Of a DNA stretch of 64,000 bases, positions 42,741-52,179 are shown one piece after another. Made by a program: the position numbers and the translations under genes. Under the pieces are notes generated by a model. It had not been told where the DNA came from and made no database searches. It worked only from the letters and a program-made list of their open reading frames with translations. This DNA is from Streptomyces griseiscabiei (GTDB taxonomy: Bacteria; Actinomycetota; Actinomycetes; Streptomycetales; Streptomycetaceae). The stretch covers positions 1,178,001-1,242,000 of the forward strand of contig NZ_JAGJBZ010000001.1 in assembly GCF_020010925.1 (NCBI RefSeq), read 5' to 3'. How positions within the stretch are numbered: position 1 is the first letter of the stretch; each line of letters opens with the position of its first letter.

Positions 42741-43493
42741 TCAGATCTCGTACGACGTCCTCGGCACCGCCAGTTCCACCGGGCCGTCGTACACCTCTCG
42801 GGCGTCGACGAGGTTGACCTGCGGGTCGGTCCACGGCGGGACATGGGTCAGGACGAGCCGGCGGGCACCCGCCCGCGCGGCGGTCTCCCCGGCCTCGCGG
42901 CCGTTGAGGTGGAGATCCGGGATGTTCTCCTTGCCGTGCGTGAAGGCGGCCTCGCAGAGGAACAGGTCGGCGTCGCGGGCCAGTTCGTCCAGGGTGTCGG
43001 TGACACCGGTGTCCCCGGAGTACGTCAGGACCCGGCCGTCGTGCTCGATCCGGATGCCGTACGCCTCGACGGGGTGCGCGACCCGTTCCGTGTGGACGGT
43101 GAAGGGGCCGATCTCGAACGTGCTCGGCTTGACCGTGTGGAAGTCGAAGACCTCGCTCATGGAGGAGGCCGACGGGGTGTCGGCGTAGGCCGTGGTGAGA
43201 CGCTGCTCGGTGCCCTCCGGTCCGTAGACCGGGATGGGGTCGCAGCGGCCCCCGTCATGGCGGTAGTACCGTGCGACGAAATAGGCGCACATGTCGATGC
43301 AGTGGTCGGCGTGCAGATGGCTGAGGAAGATCGCGTCGAGGTCGTAGAGACCGCAGTGGCGCTGCAGCTCGCCCAGGGCACCGTTGCCCATGTCGAGGAG
43401 CAGCCGGAAGCCGTCGGCCTCTACGAGGTAGCTCGAGCAGGCCGATTCCGCGGACGGGAACGACCCCGAGCAGCCGACGACGGTGAGCTTCAT
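42741..43493 (-). CDS. Metallo-beta-lactamase-fold hydrolase (RNase Z-like)
   Basis: 250 residues. LTVVGCSGSFPSAESACSSY and the metal-binding SHLHADHCID (HxHxDH), a VLTYSGDTG strand with a metal Asp, and a C-terminal LVLTHVPPW with a metal His. This resembles RNase Z/arylsulfatase-like phosphodiesterases. The substrate is unknown; in Streptomyces this gene stands next to rph/nag genes but is not in their operon. Five 9-bp repeats lie in its upstream region. Confidence 0.88.
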   Translation of the reverse strand: MKLTVVGCSGSFPSAESACSSYLVEADGFRLLLDMGNGALGELQRHCGLYDLDAIFLSHLHADHCIDMCAYFVARYYRHDGGRCDPIPVYGPEGTEQRLTTAYADTPSASSMSEVFDFHTVKPSTFEIGPFTVHTERVAHPVEAYGIRIEHDGRVLTYSGDTGVTDTLDELARDADLFLCEAAFTHGKENIPDLHLNGREAGETAARAGARRLVLTHVPPWTDPQVNLVDAREVYDGPVELAVPRTSYEI

Positions 43494-43521
43494 GGGAGCT
43501 ATAACCTCCGCGCTGGCGTGA

Positions 43522-43567
43522 AGTCGTGACAGTCGTGGTCAGTCGTGTCAGTCGTGTCAGTCGTGAC
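43522..43567. repeat. Five tandem copies of AGTCGTGNC upstream of the MBL hydrolase
   Basis: Units AGTCGTGAC, AGTCGTGGTC, AGTCGTGTC, AGTCGTGTC and AGTCGTGAC run head to tail just 29 bp upstream of the minus-strand start. The surrounding 43494-43852 gap (about 360 bp) otherwise holds no supportable gene. The repeats could be protein-binding half-sites or a slippage tract. Confidence 0.75.
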
Positions 43568-43852
43568 GTGCAGACGGGTTGCTGATTGCAGAGTGCGGTG
43601 TGCAGTTGGCGGGGTTGCGAAGGACGGACAGGGGTGCGGTGGGAGTGGTGCGGTCCGTTGAGCGTAAGGCGCAAAAGGGTGGGTCGCTCCTCCGCCAGGG
43701 GCCGTTGTGGGCGAACTCACCTGTGCTGTCACCGGTTCGGCTGGTGGTAGACCCGCTACGGCGCGCTCGGGCCGGGGTGAGGGGGCACTGAAGGGCGCGG
43801 GGGCGTGCGACCAGGCGGGCGTGGGGTGGTGTGCGCCGGTACCGTCGGGGCC

Positions 43853-44329
43853 ATGGACACGTCTTGGTGGTTGGCCCTCGCGGCGGTGGTGGCGCTGGCG
43901 GTGGTCGCGACGGTCGTCGACGGGTGGGGGCGGTCACGGCGACCGCCGCGGCGGTCACGCCGGCCGGGTGGGCGGGCCCGGCCGCCGGGGCGTCCCGAGC
44001 GGGCGCGGGGGCCTGTGCCGCGGCCCCGGCCCGCCGAGATCTGGTGGGCGAGTGTGCCGTTCGAGGACGGGCCCGGGGGCAAGGACCGGCCGTGTCTGGT
44101 GCTGGCCGTGCGGGGTGACCGGGCGCGGGTCGCCAAGATCACGAGCCGCTACCGCGACGAACGGGCCGGGGTGATCCCGCTGCCGCCGGGCGCGGTCGGT
44201 GACGCGCGGGGGCGTCCGAGTTACCTGGAGACGGGCGAACTGCGCGAGGTGCCGGTCCGCGACTTCCGCCGCAAGGCGGGGGTGGCCGACCCGACCCTCT
44301 GGGACCAGGTCCGCCATCTGTCCGGCTGA
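43853..44329 (+). CDS. PemK/MazF-like protein with N-terminal membrane helix
   Basis: 158 residues from ATG 43853. A single membrane helix (WWLALAAVVALAVVATVV) precedes a basic Arg/Pro-rich linker, then the PemK/MazF-like barrel (AEIWWASVPFEDGPGGKDRP, CLVLAVRGDRARVAKITSRY). MazF toxins are soluble mRNA interferases paired with an antitoxin; here there is a membrane anchor and no small antitoxin gene upstream, so it may be a domesticated or regulatory relative. Activity unknown. Confidence 0.82.
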   Translation: MDTSWWLALAAVVALAVVATVVDGWGRSRRPPRRSRRPGGRARPPGRPERARGPVPRPRPAEIWWASVPFEDGPGGKDRPCLVLAVRGDRARVAKITSRYRDERAGVIPLPPGAVGDARGRPSYLETGELREVPVRDFRRKAGVADPTLWDQVRHLSG

Positions 44330-44355
44330 GGGGTTCGTCGTCGACCGCGGGCCCG

Positions 44356-44477
44356 GTGGGGGCTGGTCGCGCAGTTCCCCGCGCCCCTGAAAAACCAAGG
44401 CCCCTGCGGGCCTGAAAAGCCTGGGGCGCAGCCCCGGCTTTTCAGGGGCGCGGGGAACTGCGCGAGAAGCCCCACCC
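44356..44477. repeat. Palindromic intergenic element, copy 3 (inverted pair)
   Basis: Two opposite-facing copies, GGCTGGTCGCGCAGTTCCCC ... CCCCTG and CAGGGGCGCGGGGAACTGCG ... AAGCCCC, flank about 50 bp with inner stems (GGGGC...GCCCC). They form a long hairpin between the convergent MazF-like and cysM genes. Confidence 0.75.
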
Positions 44478-44523
44478 ACCCGCACCCGCCGACGAGACCC
44501 GCACCCCCGAGCCATCAGGCGCC

Positions 44524-45480
<957 letters not shown>

Positions 45481-45759
45481 TCAGGCCATGCCGCCGGCCA
45501 CGGCCGGCAGGATCGTCACGCTGTCGCCGTCGGAGAGCTTGGTGTTGATGCCCTCCAGGAAGCGGACGTCCTCGTCGTTCAGATAGACGTTGACGAAGCG
45601 GCGCAGTTCACCGCCGTCCACGATGCGGGCGTGGATGCCCGTGTGCCGGGTCTCCAGGTCGGTGAACAGGTCGGCGAGGGTGGCACCGGCTCCCTCCACC
45701 GCCTTCTGACCGTCGGTGTACTGGCGGAGGATGGTGGGGATGCGGACCTCGATGGCCAT
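45481..45759 (-). CDS. cysO: CysO-like sulfur carrier (MoaD/ThiS family)
   Basis: 92 residues, ubiquitin-like fold (VRIPTILRQYTDGQKAVEGA ... LSDGDSVTILPAVAGGMA). The C-terminus is Gly-Gly-Met-Ala instead of ending in the diglycine, so two residues must be removed before the carboxyl end can be activated as a thiocarboxylate. The JAMM peptidase encoded at 47.3 kb (mec) could do that and also releases cysteine from CysO-Cys. It sits 6 bp before cysM. Confidence 0.92.
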   Translation of the reverse strand: MAIEVRIPTILRQYTDGQKAVEGAGATLADLFTDLETRHTGIHARIVDGGELRRFVNVYLNDEDVRFLEGINTKLSDGDSVTILPAVAGGMA

Positions 45760-45914
45760 GGTGTGCGGCTCCTGTCGGGAGTGGTCGGGTCGGTGGGCGC
45801 GCGGCGGCGCGGAAGTGCGTGGTCACACGGAGGATGGCTCCCCCAGTTCTCGGCTTCGCTCGAACCGGGCGGTACCCCCATCGGCTCACGGCCGTACGGC
45901 GGCAGGGGTCGGCG

Positions 45915-46010
45915 TCAACAGATGGCGCTGGCAAGCCTGCACAGGTCGACGTGCAGCCGCGCCACGAGCAGGGCGCCCGGCGTCTTCTCGCTCACGTCGT
46001 CACAAACCAT
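45915..46010 (-). CDS. Cysteine-ending leader peptide upstream of cysO-cysM
   Basis: 31-codon ORF, ATG 46010 to TGA 45915, too short for usual gene callers. It ends in LHVDLCRLASAIC, the C-terminal signature of the small 'putative leader peptide' family seen upstream of sulfur genes in Streptomyces, with Cys codons at positions 3, 24 and 31 and Cys immediately before the stop. It lies 155 bp upstream of cysO, a typical attenuator spacing. Ribosome stalling on Cys codons when cysteine is scarce would then regulate cysO-cysM. Mechanism inferred. Confidence 0.8.
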   Translation of the reverse strand: MVCDDVSEKTPGALLVARLHVDLCRLASAIC

Positions 46011-46109
46011 GGGCTCATCGTATCGATTCCCGGTCCGGGTCCCGGAATGTGATCCCACATGCCGGACGGATTCGGGCCGGGGAGTGAGACCCGGCTTCTC
46101 GGGACGAGG

Positions 46110-47180
46110 TCAGGCCGACCGCCGGACGACCAGCCGGGTGGGGGTGACCACCGAGGACAGCGGGCTCGCCGCCCCCGTCGCGCCGGGGCCCGCGGGGTCC
46201 TGCGCGCCGCTGAACAGCAGCCGGGCCATGAGCCGGCCCATGCCCTCGATGTCCTGGTGGACGGTGGTCAGCGGCGGGTCGGTGTGCTCGGCGATGGGCG
46301 CGAGGTCGTCGAAGCCGACGACGGCCACGTCGTCGGGCACCCGGCGCCCGCGCTCGCGCAGCACCTGCAGCGCGCCGGAGGCCATCAGGTCGGAGGCGAC
46401 GAAGACGGCGTCCAGGTCGGGGCGGCGGTCCAGGAGTGCGGCCATGGCGTCGACGCCGCCCTGCCGGGTGTAGTCGGAGTGTTCGACGAGGACGGGTGAG
46501 GCGTCCGGCAGCACGTCCCGGTAGCCGTCGAGACGGTCGAGGGCGGAGGCCTCCCGGTCGACCGGGCCGGTGATCGTCGCGACGCGTTCGCGGCCCAGGG
46601 CGACCAGATGGCGGACGGCCTCGCGGGCACCGCCCCGGTTGTCGGCGTCGACGTACACCCGGTCGTGCACGGGCTCGCCCTCGCGGACCAGGGGACGGCC
46701 GCCGAAGACGGCGGGCAGGCCCAGCCGGTCGATCATGCCGGGCAGCGGGTCGTCGGCGCGCAGGGAGAACAGCAGGGCGCCGTCGACATGGCCGCCGCCC
46801 AGGAAGTCGCCGACGCGCGGGTACTCCTCGGGCTCCTCCAGGAAGAGGAGGACGGGCTGTGCGCCGTGGGCGACCAGTTCCTTGCGGATGCCGCGCAGGT
46901 GGAGGTCGAAGAAGGGGTCGATGAAGAGCCGGTTCTGCGGCTGGCTGGCGACGACCGCGATGGCGTTGTTGCGTCGGGTGACCAGTTGGCGGGCGGCGGA
47001 GTTCGGCACGTAGCCCAGTTCGGCGATGACCTCCCGGACCCGTTCGACGACCGCCGCGCGGACCTTGTCCTCGCCGTTGATGACCCGCGACACGGTGGAC
47101 TTGGACACCCCCGAGCCGCGTGCGACGTCGTCGAGGGTGGGGCGGCGGCCGGGCAGTCGCCGTGTCTGTCGAGTCAACAC
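46110..47180 (-). CDS. LacI-family transcriptional regulator
   Basis: 356 residues. The N-terminal helix-turn-helix PTLDDVARGSGVSKSTVSRV (14-33) with hinge helix NSAARQLVTR is followed by a periplasmic-binding-protein-like ligand domain with VAVVGFDDLAPIAEHTDPPL near 270. It probably represses sugar genes not present here. It stands between the cysO leader and mec, transcribed the same way, but shows no functional link to sulfur metabolism. Confidence 0.92.
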   Translation of the reverse strand: MLTRQTRRLPGRRPTLDDVARGSGVSKSTVSRVINGEDKVRAAVVERVREVIAELGYVPNSAARQLVTRRNNAIAVVASQPQNRLFIDPFFDLHLRGIRKELVAHGAQPVLLFLEEPEEYPRVGDFLGGGHVDGALLFSLRADDPLPGMIDRLGLPAVFGGRPLVREGEPVHDRVYVDADNRGGAREAVRHLVALGRERVATITGPVDREASALDRLDGYRDVLPDASPVLVEHSDYTRQGGVDAMAALLDRRPDLDAVFVASDLMASGALQVLRERGRRVPDDVAVVGFDDLAPIAEHTDPPLTTVHQDIEGMGRLMARLLFSGAQDPAGPGATGAASPLSSVVTPTRLVVRRSA

Positions 47181-47258
47181 CGTCTCCGTCGCGGGCTGTT
47201 GTGTGCGTGCGCGTGCGTACGGACACCGTAACCGTGAATGCCGCCCGCCAGGGTCCGG

Positions 47259-47681
47259 TCAGTACGCGTCGACGATCCGCACCTCCTCCTCGGTCACCTC
47301 GCCCTCGACGATCCGGAAGGAGCGGAACTGGAACTCGCCGAGGCCGTCGGTGTCGGCGGTGGAGACGAGGACGTAGTGGGCGTTCGGCTCACTGGCGAGG
47401 GAGATGTCCGTGCGGGACGGGCGGGCCTCGGTGGCCGTGTGGGAGTGGTAGACGACCACCGGCACCTCGTCACGGTCGTCCATCTCCCGGTACAGCTTGA
47501 ACAGATCCCCCGAGTCGAACTCGTAGAACGTGGGGGACATGGCCGCGTTCAGCATCGGGATGAAACGTTCCGGCCGGTCCGAACCCTCGGGTCCCGCGAT
47601 GACGCCGCACGCCTCGTCGGGGTGGTCCTTGCGCGCGTGGGCGACGATCTGGTCGACGAGTGCCTGGGTGATGGTCAGCAT
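47259..47681 (-). CDS. mec: Mec-type JAMM metallopeptidase (CysO-cysteine hydrolase)
   Basis: 140 residues. JAMM motif: E23, H79-x-H81 and D92 (YHSHTATEARPSRTD). In M. tuberculosis the mec-cysO-cysM set releases cysteine from CysO-Cys. Here the order is mec, LacI gene, leader, cysO, cysM, so the module is interrupted by an unrelated regulator. Confidence 0.92.
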   Translation of the reverse strand: MLTITQALVDQIVAHARKDHPDEACGVIAGPEGSDRPERFIPMLNAAMSPTFYEFDSGDLFKLYREMDDRDEVPVVVYHSHTATEARPSRTDISLASEPNAHYVLVSTADTDGLGEFQFRSFRIVEGEVTEEEVRIVDAY

Positions 47682-47701
47682 GCTCGCCAGGATAAGCAGA
47701 G

Positions 47702-47738
47702 GGGCCGTCCCGTACCGAAGAGTGGTACGGGACGGCCC
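47702..47738 (-). terminator. Terminator of the amino-acid permease gene
   Basis: GGGCCGTCCCGTACC / GGTACGGGACGGCCC, 15 bp perfect stem with a 7-nt loop, between the permease stop and the mec start. Confidence 0.85.
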
Positions 47739-47768
47739 ACATGCTGGGCAACCGCCGGTGGGCGGGCC

Positions 47769-49223
47769 TCAGCCGATCTTCTCGAACGTCTCCGGCTCCG
47801 GGTCGCGGCGGTCGGTGACCTCCGGGTTGCGGGACTTCAGCACGGCCCAGCCGATGCCGAGGGCCGCCGCCCAGCCGGCCATGACGTAGAGGCTGACGCG
47901 GGCCTCGTGGTCGTAGGCGATCAGGCAGGTGACGAAGAGCAGGAAGACGATGGCGATCCAGCTGCCGACCGAACCGCCCGGGGCCGGGAAGGAGGAGGCG
48001 GGCAGCCGGCCCGCGTCGACCGCGCGGCGGTAGCGGACGTGGCTGATCAGGATCATCAGCCAGGTCCAGATGCCGGCGCCGGTGGCGACGGAGACGACGT
48101 ACTCGAAGGCCTTCTCCGGGACGAGGTAGTTCAGGATCACGCCGATGCCCATGAAGAGCACGGAGACGGTGATCGCGAACGCGGGCGTCTTGGTGGCGGA
48201 CAGCTTGTTGAAGGCCCCGGGCGCCTCGCCGCTGTCGGCGAGGGTGCGCAGCATGCGGCCCGTGGAGTACATGCCGGAGTTGCAGGAGGACAGGGCCGCG
48301 GTGAGGACCACGAAGTTGACGATGGCGGCGCCCGCCGGGATGCCGATCTTCGCGAAGGCGGCCACGAAGGGGCTGACGCCCGGCGCGAACTCGGTCCACT
48401 TCACCACGCACAGGATGACGGTGAGGGCTCCGACGTAGAAGAGCGCGATGCGCCAGGGCAGGGTGTTGATCGCCTTGGGGAGGGTCTTCTCCGGGTTCTC
48501 GGACTCACCGGCGGTGACGCCGACCAGCTCGACGGCGAGGTAGGCGAACATCACGCCCTGGAGGGTCATCAGGGAGGAGCCGATGCCCTTGGGGAAGAAG
48601 CCGTCGTAGGCCCAGAGGTTGGAGACGGCGGCCGTGTCACCGGCGGCGCTGAAGCCGAATGTGAGGACACCGAGGCCGATCACGATCATGCCGATGATCG
48701 CGGTCACCTTGATCATCGAGAACCAGAACTCGATCTCGCCGAACAGCTTCACCGAGATCAGGTTCGCCACGAACAGGACGACCAGGAAGGCCAGGGCCGA
48801 GACCCACTGCGGGACGTCGGGGAACCAGTAGTTGATGTAGATCGCGGCGGCGGTCAGCTCCGCCATCCCGGTGACGACCCACAGCAGCCAGTACGTCCAG
48901 CCGGTGAAATAGCCGAAGAACGGGCCGAGGAACTCGCGGGAGTACTCCGCGAAGGAGCCCGAGACGGGGCGGTAGAGCAGCAGCTCGCCGAGTGCCCGCA
49001 TGATGAAGAAGATGATCACGCCGGCGAGGGCGTACATCAGGATGAGGCTGGGTCCCGCCTTGGCGATGTTCGCCCCGGCGTTGAGGAAGAGGCCGACGCC
49101 GATGGCGCCGCCGATCGCGATCATCTGGACCTGACGGCTGCCGAGCCCGCGCTCGTACCCCTCTTCGGGTGCGTCGCCGGGTACGGCCCCGTCGCCGTGC
49201 TTGTCGACCTGAGCGGAGGTCAT
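47769..49223 (-). CDS. APC-family amino-acid permease (CycA-like)
   Basis: 484 residues from ATG 49223 with twelve helices. QMIAIGGAIGVGLFLNAGAN is the helix-1 substrate motif and MRALGELLLYRPVSGSFAEY the helix-3/loop signature of the AAT subfamily (CycA, GabP, AnsP-type). D-Ser/D-Ala/Gly or another small amino acid is likely, not resolved. Flanked by strong terminators on both sides, so it is a single-gene unit. Confidence 0.88.
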   Translation of the reverse strand: MTSAQVDKHGDGAVPGDAPEEGYERGLGSRQVQMIAIGGAIGVGLFLNAGANIAKAGPSLILMYALAGVIIFFIMRALGELLLYRPVSGSFAEYSREFLGPFFGYFTGWTYWLLWVVTGMAELTAAAIYINYWFPDVPQWVSALAFLVVLFVANLISVKLFGEIEFWFSMIKVTAIIGMIVIGLGVLTFGFSAAGDTAAVSNLWAYDGFFPKGIGSSLMTLQGVMFAYLAVELVGVTAGESENPEKTLPKAINTLPWRIALFYVGALTVILCVVKWTEFAPGVSPFVAAFAKIGIPAGAAIVNFVVLTAALSSCNSGMYSTGRMLRTLADSGEAPGAFNKLSATKTPAFAITVSVLFMGIGVILNYLVPEKAFEYVVSVATGAGIWTWLMILISHVRYRRAVDAGRLPASSFPAPGGSVGSWIAIVFLLFVTCLIAYDHEARVSLYVMAGWAAALGIGWAVLKSRNPEVTDRRDPEPETFEKIG

Positions 49224-49345
49224 GTGTGGTGTGCCTTTCGCCGATCCCCCCGGATGTGCTGGCAGTCCAGGAGATCTATCACGGCCGCACCCGTGACTCA
49301 CCGACCGCTCTGTGGCGCACGACACAAGGAGAAGCGGACAAAGAA

Positions 49346-49372
49346 CACCCGCGAGGGCATCCCTCGCGGGCG
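49346..49372 (-). terminator. Terminator of the clpS-DUF2017 unit
   Basis: CCCGCGAGGG / CCCTCGCGGG, 10 bp stem with a 3-nt loop, between the DUF2017 stop and the permease start. Confidence 0.75.
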
Positions 49373-49477
49373 TGGTGACGCGATCGTTATTCGGATTTGA
49401 GTGTCCTCTGAGCGAACATCCGGCGAACGCCGACCGCCCCCGAGCGGCTTCTTCCCCAGGGGCGCGTCAGGGACCCC

Positions 49478-50080
49478 TCAGGGCATCAGCGTCGTGACGA
49501 GCGAGTCCTGCAGACCGCCCAGCCACAGGTACGCCATCACCATCGGCTTGCGCGGGTCCTCGTCCGGGAGGCGGTAGAGGAGGTCGGTGTCCTCCTCGTC
49601 GACGACGTCGAGCCGGGAGCCGATGGCGAGCCGCAGGTCGTTGAGGCAGCCGAGCCAGTGCCGGGACTCCTCCGCCGACAGCTTCAGCACGGCCCCGCCC
49701 TCACCGGTCGCGGCCAGCGCGTCCAGGGAGTGGATCACCGCGAGCGCCTTCTCGCGCTTGCCGGCCCGCAGGTCGTTCTCGGTGAAGCGGCGGAACTCCG
49801 AGGAGTACGCCCGCTGCTCCTCCGCCTCCCGGGCGCCCGGGGTGCCCTCGGGGTCGCTGTAGGCGTCCGGGAAGAGCCGGAGCAGGACGGGGTCCTTCGG
49901 CGGCTCGCTCGGGCCCTCGGCGAAGAGCTCGGCGAGCGGGTCGTCACCCGCCTCCTCGGCCGGTCCCGGGCCGATCAGCTCCAGGAGCTGGACCGCCAGC
50001 GAGCGGATGATGGAGATCTCGACCTCGTCGAGCGCGACGGCCGCGCCGCCGCCGGGGAGCGCTTCGAATTGTCCTGGCAT
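49478..50080 (-). CDS. DUF2017 protein downstream of clpS
   Basis: 200 residues from ATG 50080. EALPGGGAAVALDEVEISII at the start and SAEESRHWLGCLNDLRLAIG, YLWLGGLQDSLVTTL near the end match DUF2017, a family encoded next to clpS in actinobacteria. No catalytic motif is seen. It is 11 bp behind clpS, so co-expressed; a role in ClpCP substrate delivery is plausible but unproven. Confidence 0.9.
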   Translation of the reverse strand: MPGQFEALPGGGAAVALDEVEISIIRSLAVQLLELIGPGPAEEAGDDPLAELFAEGPSEPPKDPVLLRLFPDAYSDPEGTPGAREAEEQRAYSSEFRRFTENDLRAGKREKALAVIHSLDALAATGEGGAVLKLSAEESRHWLGCLNDLRLAIGSRLDVVDEEDTDLLYRLPDEDPRKPMVMAYLWLGGLQDSLVTTLMP

Positions 50081-50091
50081 CAGGTGCGTCG

Positions 50092-50400
50092 CTACTTCCG
50101 GTCCTGCTGGAGGGTGGCCCACAGACCGTAGCCGTGCATGGCCTGCACATCGCGTTCCATCTCCTCGCGTGATCCGCTGGAGACGACCGCGCGGCCCTTG
50201 TGGTGGACGTCGAGCATGAGTTTGTTGGCCTTGTCCTTCGAGTACCCGAAGTACGCCTGGAACACATACGTCACGTAGCTCATCAGGTTCACCGGGTCGT
50301 TGTGGACGATCGTGACCCACGGGACGTCCGGTTCGGGAACGGCGAAGGTCTCCTCCGCCGACTCGGTCTTCTCGATCTCCATGGGTACGGCTGCCGTCAC
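50092..50400 (-). CDS. clpS: ClpS adaptor for the Clp protease
   Basis: About 102 residues from GTG 50400; ATG 50382 and 50409 are alternative starts. [20 protein letters not shown] is the ClpS core with the N-degron-binding Asn-Asp, and [20 protein letters not shown] follows. ClpS brings N-end-rule substrates to ClpC/ClpA. It is divergent from pncB. Confidence 0.93.
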   Translation of the reverse strand: MTAAVPMEIEKTESAEETFAVPEPDVPWVTIVHNDPVNLMSYVTYVFQAYFGYSKDKANKLMLDVHHKGRAVVSSGSREEMERDVQAMHGYGLWATLQQDRK

Positions 50401-50542
50401 ACCGCCCATGCTGCCACCACAGGGGGGTGCCCGCACAAATGCGGGCCCGTGACCAGGGCCGACAAGAAACGATTCACCGGAGTCGCGCCGAAGATCCCCC
50501 AGAAATCGTCAGACTGACGAAATGGGAGTACGATCCCTTGCC

Positions 50543-51871
50543 ATGAACACAGCGGACCTCGGTTTGCCGGTCGACGTCCCCTCGACCGCGCTCTTCACGG
50601 ACCAGTACGAACTCACGATGCTGCAGGCCGCGTTGAAAGCGGGCACGGCCGAGCGGCGTTCGGTGTTCGAGGTCTTCACCCGCCGGCTGCCGGAGGGACG
50701 CAGGTACGGCGTGGTGGCCGGCACCGGACGGGTGCTGGACGCGGTCGAGAACTTCCGTTTCGACCCGGCCGTCCTCACCTACCTGCGCGAACGCTCCATC
50801 GTCGACGCGCAGACCCTCGACTGGCTCGCCGGCTACCGCTTCGGCGGGGACGTCTGGGGCTACCAGGAGGGCGAGGTGTACTTCCCGGGCTCGCCGATCA
50901 TGCGGGTCGAGGGCACCTTCGCGGAGTGCGTGCTCCTGGAGACCGTGATCCTCTCCATCCTCAACCACGACTCGGCGATCGCCGCGGCCGCCTCCCGGAT
51001 GTCCAGCGCCGCCGGGGGGCGCCCGCTGATCGAGATGGGCGCCCGGCGCACCCACGAGCTGGCGGCCGTGGCCGCCTCGCGGGCCGCGTACCTCGGCGGC
51101 TTCACCTCCACCTCGGACCTGGCCGCCGGCTTCCGCTACGGCATCCCGACGGTCGGCACCAGCGCCCACGCCTTCACCCTGCTGCACGACCGCGAGCGGG
51201 ACGCCTTCCAGGCCCAGGTGGACTCCCTCGGCCGGAACACCACGCTGCTGGTCGACACCTACGACGTCGCCGAGGCCGTACGGACCGCCGTGGAGATCGC
51301 CGGGCCCGAGCTGGGCGCCGTGCGCATCGACTCCGGTGATCTGCTCCTGGTCGCCCACCGGGTGCGGCAGCAGCTGGACGAGCTGGGCGCGACCGACACC
51401 CGGATCATCGTGACCTCGGACCTCGACGAGTACGCCATCGCCTCGCTGGCGGCGGCGCCGGTGGACGCGTACGGGGTCGGCACCCAGCTGGTGACGGGGT
51501 CCGGGCACCCCACCTGCTCGATGGTCTACAAGCTGGTCGCCCGCGCGGAGTCGGCGGACCCCACGGACCCGCTGGTGGCCGTGGCGAAGAGGTCCAGCGG
51601 CGGGAAGACCTCCGTCGGGGGCCGCAAATGGGCGGCCCGGCGGCTGGACGAGCACGGGGTCGCGGAGGCCGAGGTGATCGGCACCGGGCCGGTGCCCGAC
51701 GAGCTCCGGGACCGTCAGCTGCTCGTCCAGCTGATCGAGGACGGCCGGGTGCTCTCCCGGGAGCCCCTGGAGGCCGCACGCGAGCGGCATGTGGCCGCAC
51801 GGGCGAACCTGCCGCTGTCGGCGACCCAGCTGTCACGCGGCGAGGCGGTCATTCCGACGGAGTACGTCTGA
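50543..51871 (+). CDS. pncB: Nicotinate phosphoribosyltransferase
   Basis: 442 residues from ATG 50543. FTDQYELTMLQAALKAGTAE and FEVFTRRLPEGRRYGVVAGT are the family's N-terminal motifs, with GTSAHAFTLLHD holding the phosphorylated-His region and GTQLVTGSGHP the phosphoribosyl-binding loop. It makes nicotinate mononucleotide for NAD salvage, using nicotinate from the nicotinamidase encoded just downstream on the same strand. Confidence 0.95.
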   Translation: MNTADLGLPVDVPSTALFTDQYELTMLQAALKAGTAERRSVFEVFTRRLPEGRRYGVVAGTGRVLDAVENFRFDPAVLTYLRERSIVDAQTLDWLAGYRFGGDVWGYQEGEVYFPGSPIMRVEGTFAECVLLETVILSILNHDSAIAAAASRMSSAAGGRPLIEMGARRTHELAAVAASRAAYLGGFTSTSDLAAGFRYGIPTVGTSAHAFTLLHDRERDAFQAQVDSLGRNTTLLVDTYDVAEAVRTAVEIAGPELGAVRIDSGDLLLVAHRVRQQLDELGATDTRIIVTSDLDEYAIASLAAAPVDAYGVGTQLVTGSGHPTCSMVYKLVARAESADPTDPLVAVAKRSSGGKTSVGGRKWAARRLDEHGVAEAEVIGTGPVPDELRDRQLLVQLIEDGRVLSREPLEAARERHVAARANLPLSATQLSRGEAVIPTEYV

Positions 51872-52179
51872 CGCCGTACGCCGGACGGCGTACGTCCGGA
51901 CCGCTCGGGTACGTGAGGGGCGGCGGCCGGGGGCACGCTGGGAGTGGGCCGGAGTGAATGTGTCCGGCGCGCTCTCCCGCGAGCCCCCGAGCGCCCGCGT
52001 GGTGGGCCCGTGCTCCGGTCCGCGCACCGGGCGAGCGCCGGATGCCCCCTCCCGAACAGCTCTCGAAGTCTCTAGGCTCGGAAGTTCGCAGTTTCCACCG
52101 CACCCGTATCCACGCCCGCGCCCTCACCCACACCCGACACCCACACCCGAGAACCGAAGAGTCTAAGGACACCGACACC
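51872..52179. other. Intergenic region between pncB and pncA
   Basis: About 300 bp without a supportable gene; it probably has the pncA promoter. A small frame is open here but no start with a ribosome site supports it. Confidence 0.5.

Noticed and set aside
43522..43567. CRISPR array
   Set aside because: The five units are contiguous 9-10 bp repeats without spacers, and no cas genes are near.
47238..49400. 720-residue plus-strand frame across mec and the permease
   Set aside because: It spans two real minus-strand genes and an intergenic terminator; it is a composition artefact.
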